A DNA stretch of 64,000 bases from a virus, in IMG/VR virus record IMGVR_UViG_3300020455_000015, positions 1 to 64,000 of that record; one strand, given 5' to 3'. The stretch's first letter is position 1. Each line of letters opens with the position of its first letter. Position numbers and translations under genes: made by a program. The notes beneath the pieces were generated by a model. That model was not told the origin of the DNA. It saw only the letters and a program-made list of their open reading frames with translations, and did no database searches. Shown in pieces: positions 49,999 to 61,900 of the stretch.

Positions 49999-52900
49999 TC
50001 ATGGTGTGTGACCTTTCCTAAGTGCTCCAGTATCACGAATACCAAAGACTCTTCTTTGGATGGTTGGGAAAGTTGAAATTCCTAATCCATTACCGCTTAT
50101 AATAGTATTTCCAGTAACGCCAATTGCTATTGGATTATTTCTGGATATTGCAGCACCACCACCACTAGAATTAGTTAGATAACCCCATGAGAATTTACCC
50201 CTAGTTCTTTCTCTTACATATATCACACCATTCATACTTGCATGAGGGGTTGTGCAATAATACACAAATGATGTATGCCCAACTCCAGCAGTATTGAATG
50301 TTAGAGTTCCATTTGATAGGTTGTTATTTGTAACTCCTTCGGGTGCGGTTAATGCTGCTCCACCATATGTTTTTGCTATTCTTATTGGATGAGCTCCTAT
50401 AGCACTAACAATGCTTAATACATCACCTTCATCGAGATAAATGGTTCCATTTGCTGCATTTGATAGGGGAGTTTGTGTACCAAATTCCGATCTGTGCTTA
50501 CCATTTAAAACATAATTACTATTCCCATTTGCTGTGAATGTAACGCTGTATGGTAGGTTTACCTCGGCATTATTTATTCCAGTGGTGTTTATACCAGCTC
50601 CCTTAACATTAACTTCAATCTCTGCATTATTTGAATGTCTATTAATATTCTTGATAATATAAACATTATCTAAGAATGTTCTTCCAATACCAACTACATC
50701 GTTATCATTTCCACTCTCATTTAAACTTGTTACACCATGACCCACATTAGTATTTGATATAAAGATTGGCATGGTAGGTAACAAATCAGTGAATGCCTGA
50801 CCAGATGCAGCTTGTAATCCAATTCTAAGTCCTGAAGTTGAACCTATAGTTATTGTAGAAATACCTGTCACTATACCAGAGAAACCTTTAACATGAGTGA
50901 TGTTTGAAACTGTTTCTTCAATTGGTTCAGGTGAAGATATCACTACGTTTGGACTTGCATTGATTGTATTTGTTACAATTCCACTTGAGGAATCTGATGT
51001 TGAAGTATCACTGAATAATTCTATTGATCCTGTATATCCAGCACCTGCGTTTGTGATCGTCACAGAAGTCACAACACCATTAGTAATATTTGCAGTTGCA
51101 GTTGCAGTTGTTCCTCCAGAAACCACTGATATTGGAGGATTTGCGATTAATATGGAAGTTGAACTGCCAACATATCCCTTACCACCATCAAGAATTGATA
51201 TGGCAGATATTGTGCCAGTTCCTGAAACTGTTGCACTTAATTTTGCTGGTCTTGATCCTAAATTATCAAATATTTGAGTAGAGAAGTTAATACTTGATAC
51301 TGCAGAATCATTATCCTTCTCATATTCAAAGAAGTTAGAATCGTCAACATATATTCTATCAGTTGATACACCAATATCACCAATAATTTTTGCTGTTGGG
51401 AATACTAAAGGTTCAATTGAATCTCTGGCTTTTGAAACAATAACACCATTTACAACCTTATCAATCTTTTGCTTACTCCAACTCAAAGTCTTTAAAGATG
51501 CAGAGTCATTAATTCCTACACCAGTGTAGATTTCTGTTTCAAAAGTATCAACAGTAGTGATACCTGAAACAGTTCTCTTTTTCTGCTGTTGGTCTACTAT
51601 CAGTCTTGTATTTGCATTTGTAAGTGTAGTTACATCAGCATTTGCTTGAAGTTGAACTAAGTCACCATCTTTTATAGTTTCTTTTGCATCTATTTCAGAA
51701 ACATCTTCTGCAGAAGTACCTTTGTAGAAGAATATTGTAATATTATCATCAGGTTCAGGTGCCACTGTAAAGTTAAATGTTGTTCCACCTTCAAATGTAT
51801 ATGAAGATCCGGGTTCTTGTAATACACCATTTACGTATATTACAAGTAGTGAATTCATATCAATAAGTTGAGAATCAACTGAAGCACCAATATCAAAACT
51901 TAACAATTCCTGATTGAGTCTAAGTGGGAATCTTGTTCTTACACCATTCTGCAAACTATTAATTGGATCGATGAAATCAAATTCACCAAAGTCCCAAGCA
52001 GAGAACTTATCTGTAAATATTTCAGTAACTTCTAATGTGAAATCTTGTAGTGTTGCACCTCTTGCAGTTACTAGTCCAACTGGTTTAATAACATCACCAA
52101 CTTTGAATGAATGTCCAGGCCTTGTAATCTTAAAGGATTCAATTTCAAATAATGTCGATCCAATACCTACAGTAGAACTAGAACCAACATTTAATGATAC
52201 GAGTAAAGATTCACCAGTATCAGTTGTTGGGCCTATTCCTAGTCTAGAAACACCTTGAACTGCCATGTTGTCATATGTTGGTTGTGGGAATTGGAATCTT
52301 GGATTTACATAATCTGTACCACCAGCACCGATGTTAATATCTAATGTTCCACCCACACCAATGTTTCCAGTTGCTGAAGCACCAGTACCTGCTCCTCCAC
52401 CAAATCCAATGAAAGCAGTAATAGTATTTGTCGTTACCGCAGTAATTACAGTTGCAATACCAGCAATCGGATCAGGTAATCCTGTAGTTTTAGAAAGTGC
52501 ACGAGGATATGCGTGATTTGATGCGAAATTGTCTCTTGAGCATGTAAATACAACACTTCCAGTATCAATACCAACAAAGTTACCAGCACTTAATCCATGA
52601 CTTGCTATTGTTAATGTGAGCAATCCAGTATGTGAAATATATGTTGCGTTAGTTGCAGTTCTCTGGGTTGCAGCAAATATATTATTACCTGATGCATTTG
52701 TTCTAATTGATCCAACACCAGCACTTACAAATCGATGTTCGTACGCTAAGTCAGTAATACCGATAGCAACTGTGCCTCCAACTGGTCGATATCCAGATCC
52801 AAAGGATAATGTTCCGGGAGGTCTTGATGGAGATACTGATTGATCATATACTGTTGATCCAATACCTACAGCTGTAATTACACCAAATTGATTTAATATT

Positions 52901-55900
52901 CCAGTAACAGCAGCACCAATTAGAGGAGCCACTCCACGTCCACCAGATGATCCAACTGAAACAACCATTCCACCCCTTGGAAGTTGATTCTGGTTCACAT
53001 CAAGATTGCTTATGATCTTATTACCAGTTCCTTCAGAACTAATTCCAGTAAATACTATATCTTGAGCACTTCCCCCAACCTCAATAAAACTATAATTATT
53101 GTTCAAATTATTTCCAGTGGTTGGTTTTTGGAATATACCATTAATTAATACAAGAGAACTACCTGTAGTAATTCCAGTTGTGTTTGCACCACCAACTGTC
53201 ATTCTAAATGTATCTTCAATTCCTGTAAATTTAGTTGATACGTCATCAAATATCTGATTAGCATCATAAGTTTTTCTTAAATAAACTCTACCTTGGAAAT
53301 CAGATCTTTCTGGTTCTAAATTAGATAAATTTCTGGATAAACTATTTGTTCCTCTTGGAGGATCAGTGAAGTGAACTGTGCTATCAACAATATTGAATGA
53401 TCCAGAGAATATTCTACCAATTGAAGATATTCCAGATTGACTATGAACTGCTGGTGTGGTTCCTAATTTTCCTCGTGAAACTTCTACAATAAAGTAAGTT
53501 CCTATACCAGTCACAGGCCCAACAGTTGTTGTTCCAACTCCAACTGAATTTACTCTCATAAATTCATCATTAAATTTAAGAGAATCACCAATATTAATTG
53601 ATGATATTCCAGATATACTAAACGCAGTCGTTGTTGATGATATATTTCCACCAATATTATGCTGAAGACCAGTTGTTACTGGTGTAAATGACATTGGAGA
53701 TTGAATCAATCCATCAACAACCAACACACTCTTCTCTAATTTCTTCTTCATCCCTAATTGATGAGCATTACCAGATCCAACTGTGGCAAATGTAAGTGCG
53801 GTTCCACCCTTAGTTGCTGCTATCTGGAATGTATCATTAGTTAATTTTTTAGCAAATACAATTGATGGAACATTAGTATTATGTGCGGTTGTCATTGCAG
53901 TAGCAGCAACCCCAATAAATGTTGATTTTGGAGTATAAACTAACTCTTCACCATCGGAGAAGAAATGATTATCAATACTAAACACACCAGTCGATGTATT
54001 AATACCAACTCCTGTTGTTGGATTAAATGTTTTCGCAAAAATTGGAACATCATTATGCTTAAGTTCAAAGTCAGTTTTATTTGTTCTTGTTCCATTTTTT
54101 GCATTATATTGGAACACACTTACAGACTCACTAATTCTTCCATACTTAAGTTCATCTGGTATATTGCGAATATCAATATCCCTATAGATAACTTCACTTA
54201 AATGTTGAATATGATGCTTTCCTGTCCCAGAATCAGGATGGAATTTTAATACAAAATTACTTGATGTAAGATTTGCAGAGAATGTACCAATACCTGATGT
54301 ACTACCAATTGATACGAATGGATAATGAACTGTATGGGTGTCTGATCCATTATGGATAGCTACAACTTGATGAATTGCATGAGTTGCTCCTGCACCAACA
54401 GCAGTCCCAAGTCCGACTTTTACAATACTTCTAATTGCACTAAATTTATTTGAATCTACTCCGACTATATTTGAAACTGCAGAACTTTGAACAGATGATA
54501 TACCTGACTGTAATATTAATGTTCTTTCTGTACCATCAGGTTGTCCAGCATTTTTGAACCTATGCAATCCAGTAAGGCCTTCTGTACCAAAACCAACAAC
54601 TTTTGCACTTACTTGAATCTCATTAGACTCTGTATTATGGAAGTTAAGTTTAATAACATTATTCTCAAGTTTTGATGTAAATGTTCCAATAAAGTTTGAT
54701 GAGAAATTTTGTGCTGAAGAAGTATCTGCATAATATTCACTAAAGAATGAATCTGTGCCATCATGAGTCACATAAATGTCTATATGATTCTTCTCGCCAC
54801 TTGTAGTGTCCTTTACCTCTGCTGTAGCATAGAAAGCAGAGAAATTAGTTGTGAACCCACTAACAATCGTTGTAGTTGATCCCACAGCAACTCTTGATGT
54901 TGTAACACCAGTTAGAGTTACACCTCCAATGGCTTGATTACCACTAATGACAGGATCAGTATTAAATACGTTCTTAAGAATTTTAATATCCAGATCATCA
55001 TTATTTGGATCTGTAGGACGGATAACCAATCTTGGATTACCCTCAGAAGTTATACCTACAATATTTGCAATTGTTGATGCAGTTGATACGATACTATTTT
55101 TTTCGATAGTGAATGTATCCGTAGTATCAGTGAGCACAACTACTTCATCAAGTTGGATTTCACCAGTTATTATATTCCTAGTTTGAACTAAGAATCTAGC
55201 AAAATCTGCATCAAGAGGAACATCAATTCTTCCTGTTAAGTTTGCATCTGCATTTGAGAATAGATCACGTATATTATCTACAGTAAGAACCCTATTTGTA
55301 TTACACTGAATAAACTTAGCAAGTTTTGTATTTTTTAACTTAATAAACTTAGACTTAGTTCCATTATCGATTGTATCAACATCTGATGCAAGATCAAAAT
55401 CATTAATAGTATCAACTCTTTGCTCAGTAATAATGTCTGCTGAAACAATTGTTCCGTTAGTTTGACCAATTCCTGCTGAAGCTATTGATGATATACCAAC
55501 ATCAGCAAAATTCTTTAATCCACTAGTATGAACTAAACGATTTACTGGATCAATAACTTCATCAAATGTTTTGGGACTTTGTATTGTATATGATAAATTT
55601 TGATAATAATGATTGTCACCTAAGACCATAAAGTCTTCACTAAGTCTACCAATTTCATCATTCCAACCTTTGGTTTGACGAAGTGAGTAATCTATATTAA
55701 ATACACCTTTATTTCTTGTTAAAGTATTAATTGTGGCAACAGTTCCAGAGTTTTCTCCACGAATTTTATCTCCAAGTTTTATTTCAAAAGATCCCTCTAA
55801 TTTGATAAATTCATCTGCACGATTATCAATAACAAGTAAATCAGTTTTAACAAATTTGTTATTCTTTTCAACTGAAATATTTTCACCAGTTCTAAACTCT

Positions 55901-58900
55901 GATGATTTTTGAGTTACTGTAAACTGAGGATAATCACTAAATTTAATTATAGTTGCGAAATTCTGAACAGAAAGACCTATACCGGGATTTGTTGCAGTAT
56001 CTGGTAGTTCAAATTTAACAATAGCTGGATCAGTATTATTGTATTCTGTTACATTAAAGAATACAAATCCATTATCAGGAGAATTAAACCCATCTCCACC
56101 TGCGGTTGTAATACCAATATTTTCAACAAATACCTGTTCACCTACTGTAAACTGTGGTGTTGCAAATCCATTAATTGGTGTTTTTAATGTACATGTAACA
56201 ATACCTGAGTTACTAGTCTCAAGATTAGTAATCTTATATCCATTTGTATTGTTTATTGTTCTTAATACATGAGTAGTATTAGTCAATCCTCTAGGTGATT
56301 CTAAAATCTCAACAGAGGTTATTGAATTAGCTGTCAATCCAACTTGTATAATTCCTTGATCACCAGTTAGTTTTCCAGTATCTGGATCAACAACAACTAG
56401 ATCTGGAGTGGTTAGATACTTATCACCACCCTCTGCAATATTAACATCAACAATAGAATCAGAATTTATTAATGTTACTGTTGGAGATAATCTTGCTTCA
56501 GGCCTTAATGTTTTATCAGAATGATAATCAAAACCGGGATCTGTAATTCTGACATTACTAATTTTATTAATTGAATCCGACAAACATAAAATACTAGCAT
56601 CATCACCATTAGCAGATGTAATACTTGAAACACCGGGAACAGTAATGTAACCAAATCCACCTGATGTTAAGTTTATTTTTTCTACACCACCAACAACATT
56701 TTTTGAAGCCGTACTATAAGATATTGTAGATCCTGTTCCTACAGTATATGAAGTCTGTTCTGGGACTTGATGTAAAGATACATCAAAAGTATTGGTTGTG
56801 ATACCAAAAACTTTATATGATCCATTATATTCACTATCAGTATAATTTACTTTTGATGCATTAACAACATCAGGATCAGATGTGCTTATAAAACCAGTTT
56901 TTTCTAATGTGTAGAATAATTCATGTGGATTCGTTGAATTGTAATTCAAAGTTACGAATGAATTAGTGCCAATACCAGATGCTCCAGTTCTAGTAACACC
57001 AAAATTAACTGTTGATCCTGTTGATACAAATTCATTTTTAAATTCAGAATCAAAGTAGAAATTCAATTTGTATCCATTTAATGATGGATCTGAAACATAG
57101 AATTTTAAATTATCGTTTCTAACTATGGTTAATGGTGGATTTACCTTGAATAGTTGCTGACCACTTCCACCACTACCTGCAGTTAAAGGAACTACTGTAG
57201 GTGGTTCATTTTGAACATCATATAATGTTTCTGCTAGCTGGAAATTTTCATCATCAATTCTATAAACAAAATATGATCTTTCTGCAGTTAATCCTGTTGC
57301 TGGAGATGAAGCACTATAATATACTTTTTCTCCAGTTTTAAATCCATGTGAGGATGATATTTTATTACCAGAGATTATATCAGCCGCTGCAAAAGTTGTT
57401 GGTAATAAAAGAATCTTATCATTCTCAGCACTATACTTAACAACAATTGACGTTGTAATACCTGTTCCTTTAGATTGATTTGAAACTAAATTAAGATTTA
57501 CTACATCACCATTCAATAAACCATGAGCTGAAGATCCTGTAGATACAGTAGTTGTAATTCTTTGAACTTTTGCAGTTACTTGATCAAAATTAGATTCTAA
57601 AGAATATTCAAAATTATTAAAAGTATCTCCTGTTCTAAAGAAAACAGCATCAGTATTAGCAGTTAATGCTAGTCCAACTACATCATCGGATATTTTTCTT
57701 ATGAATACTGTTTGACTATTTCCTGATGCAGGTAAATTAAAATTAGCACCTTCTTGACCAATTTCTCCTAATCCAATAGCAAATCTACTTGCAGCATTTG
57801 TTGGTTTTCTAAGAATTACTTTTTGATTATCTTTAAATGGATGATTGGGTATGAATATTCCTTTGATGGGTATAGAAATTACTTCAGATAATTCACCTAT
57901 GGTAAATGACTTACCAATAGTAACATTTCTACCATCTGCAAAAGCATTTCCAGATAAATCTTCTCCCGGAGTTGTTGTACCAACACCAACGGATTCTGCA
58001 GGGTTAAAGTAAACTATATCATTTGCTTTAGAGGTAAAATCTCCAATATCTGGAGATTCTATTGTAAAGAATTGTGGTATTGTTTGAACTAAACCACCTA
58101 ATTTATGAGATACAGCTGCGTTTGATGGATGAACAATACCTCTCTTAACTCTTAAAATACTTCTTTCTCTATTGGTATTAAGAACTAATAATTTTTCAGT
58201 ACCAATACCAATACTACTTCCAACCGATACTGAAGATGGGATAGATGCAAGGTAAATATCAGTTACGACTCCAGCAGATGTTTGGCCGGGTAATGCTTTA
58301 TATAAAACGTTACTTGATGATGTAACACCAATATTATGAGAATTAGTTAACCTTACAACACTTGTTGAAAGTCCAGATATAGCAACAACATCATTAGTAG
58401 TTAAATTATGAGATGTTGCAATATACCCTGATACTTTACCAACACCATTTCTGACCATTACAACATCATCATAAGTTTTTGTTGCAGTAGTAACTGTTGT
58501 TACTCCTACTCCACCTACTCTTTCAACTAAAGCACTAGCACCACCACCCTCAGTTTTTTCATTATCAAAGTTTAAACTATCACCAACTTTATAATTATCA
58601 CCTTTACTTACAATCTGAAAACCATTAATAGATCCCTTGGTGACTGATTCTACAATGGAAACTTGATCTTTAATTTCATAAGACTCAATGGCAAAATTGT
58701 AGTTTGAATTTTTATCAGATAACTTGTATGGTAAAGTATTTCTAGTTAAATCTGAACCATTAAAATCAAATCTATTTTGATCTAATATAAAATTATCTTC
58801 AACGGGATCAGATCTAAAAGTATCACCTATGAAGTATGGGAATTCTGGTTGAGATGTTACTGAAGATACCCCTGCAAAGTACGCATATGTGCCATTTGGA

Positions 58901-61900
58901 AAATCAGGTGTTTTACAATATCTACCATTACTTTCATCTAAATCACCCGCATTTGTATAAGTATGATCTTCAACAAAATATCCATTAGTAAATGTAGATG
59001 ATGTTGGTCTGTTTACAACCTTAGATGTATCAATAACAAAACCAGTACGAAGATTAATTACAGCAGAACTATCATTATCTGCCTCTGAATATCCATATGG
59101 GCCATAAATTGGATTACCATCATACGCCCAACCAATAATTGGAGAGTGCACTAACGGTGTTGTTGTGGTATCACCAAAAGCAGTTTGTATTTTACCAGAA
59201 TAACCAACAACAGAGTATTGTAAATTAGTTTCTGATTCTCTTAAAAGAATCTCATCACCAAATCTTGTAAGATTGTTAACTTGTAAGGATCTAATAGATG
59301 AATCTAAAATATGTCCTTGACCTGCAGGTGATATTTGTAAGGTAGGTGTAAGAGTGTATCCAATACCAGAATTAATAACTTTTACGTCAGTAATTTTACC
59401 ACCAGATACCACAGATCTTAATTGTGCTCCAATTCCAGTGCCAACTCCAACTACGTTTAAATCTGGTGGTGATGTATACTCTTTACCACCAAATCTTACA
59501 TCACATGATATAACCTTTCCATCTTTAATAATTGGATTTAATTCTGCATTTTTACCAGTCAATACTTTAATTTCTGGTTTTTTCTCAAAATTTAGAATTT
59601 CGGAACCATAATCTGTTCCACCCTCATGAACATATGCATCTACTAATGAACCTCTTATCTTAGGAGTAATTACAAGATCCTCATCTCTTCCTTCAGATGC
59701 AGATACCTTGGAATAAACTGCACTTACTGTTACAGTTACAGGTTCAAAGAAAAACTCATGATTTGAAGTCTTTGCATCTGTTATTCTTGTAAACTCACTT
59801 CTCAAGAAATTCTTATCTGGATCAGTGGCTCCAAGTCCAACATTAATTAATTGGAACTTATCATCATCTAACTTGAGAATTCTATATCTTGTAGTAGTTG
59901 AAAGACCTGTAATAATATCACTTACTAACGTGGTTGATGGTTGATATTGAACTAAATCACCAGTTACAAATCCATGATTCTTAAATTCAATAGCATTCTC
60001 AACAGTCGATATACCAACTGGTTTTACAATTAATTTTCTATTAGTATAATTAGTTCCTGCATCAATAACCTTTACAGATTTTAAATGCTTTTTCTTTTCT
60101 AAAGTTCTGAATTTATGCTCACCAGAGGCATTTTCAATAGTAAAACCAATAGTGTTTATCCCTGCAAGATAATCTGTTGCAGTTTCATATAAGTATACAG
60201 AATTTATACCTACAACTTTAGGATAATAAACTCCACCATCTGATAATGTTTTATTTTGAACTGAGTTAGATCCACCAAAATCACCTTTACCTATGGATGG
60301 AAAACCATTATTATTGTAGACTAATGGCTCACCATCTCTTAAATTATGAGATTTCTTGAATGAAATCCAATCATTAATATGATCTACACCTCCACGAATA
60401 TTAGATAATCTCCCATCAAATTCAAATTCTCTAAATCTTTCAGTAACGACTGGTAATAACACCGCACCAGATCCATTACCACCTGAGAGGGTCACGGAAA
60501 GGACTCTATCAACATCAAAATTCTGTTGGTCAACTAATACCTCTTCTAGTTTTCCTTTTACTACAGGTTGAACTAGGGCAGTTGTGGCAGATGCCAATCC
60601 GGGTGCAGATATTTGAATTGTTGGAGGATTAATTACATCAAAGTTTTTACCTTGATTTAAAATCTTTAGTTCTTCAATCTTACCATAGAAAATTCTATCA
60701 AAAGACTTATAATTGACTATTTCTACGCCGTTTATTAAAATTCCAGTCGAACCTACCTTTGTCTCTACTGAGTTTCCAGATTTAATATCTACCTCTGCTG
60801 GAAACTTTCTAAGAATCTTTTGAGTTCCAATTTGCTCATTCTTATGCCTTAGAAGAACAAACTTATGAGAACCAGTTCCAATTCCAGCTGCATTTAATTC
60901 TATATGTGGTGGATTCTCATCATTGTCAGTAACAAGTATGAATGATCTTGATGGGAATAATCTAATAATTCTTCTCTTTCCTGCATTATCCTCAATAACT
61001 TTTACATAGTAAGTTGTACTGGATGTTAAACCAACTATAGGTGCATTTTCAGGGACATATAATACTGAATCACCATCAATAAATGGAACAGTGTCTATAA
61101 ACTGTATCTCTTTAAATAATCCAGATATACTATTTTTTGTAATTAAACCTGATTGTAATGTATTAAGAGGATCATTACTTGGATCAGAAATTTCTATCTT
61201 TACAACAGTTTTCTCAATCAAATATGATGGCATTGATGATGATGCCACAAAATAAGTTTTATCTCTATCATTATAAGTATTTTGAACATTAGATGTAATT
61301 ACATTATTACCAAATTCAAGATTTATACCTGATATGGCATTAGTTTTATCTAATTCTCTCTGTAGATCATGTTCTTTTCCTTGAAGATCTATAGGTTGAT
61401 CTAAGTCTAATTGATTGCTGTTTGCGATTGTTTGTACAACGATTCCAGTTTTTACTGGTATAGTTTCTCCTTTTCTTATTAAAGAAACTTTATCATTGGC
61501 TTTCAGTTGGGATATATCTAATTCTGATTTTGTTTCAACACTACTTGTTACTCCTATTCCAACTCCGTTAACTTCTGAAACAATATTAAATCTACTTGCA
61601 GTATTGTAAATCCAAGAATTGAAAAATACAGTCTTTCTTGATCTTTCACTTCTAGGTGGATTTGGAATAATTTCACCTAAATTTTTAATTGTTACCTTTT
61701 CACCTTCTGAAGTAACGCTTGAACCCGAAGTTTCTATTAACTCAAAATTTGATACAACACCAGTGATTCTCATTTCGACTCTCTTAGTCAAATCACCTTC
61801 TTCATATCCAAATATGAACTCATCACTTCTTAAATCGTCAGCTGATCTAATAGAGACACCAATTCCTGAACAATTTAAAAACTGATTAATTGTTTTATCA

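Noticed and set aside
50897-51277. 126-residue plus-strand frame in the giant gp7-like gene
   Set aside because: Antisense shadow of another Gly-rich repeat; the same kind of Pro/Val bias is seen as at other repeat sites.
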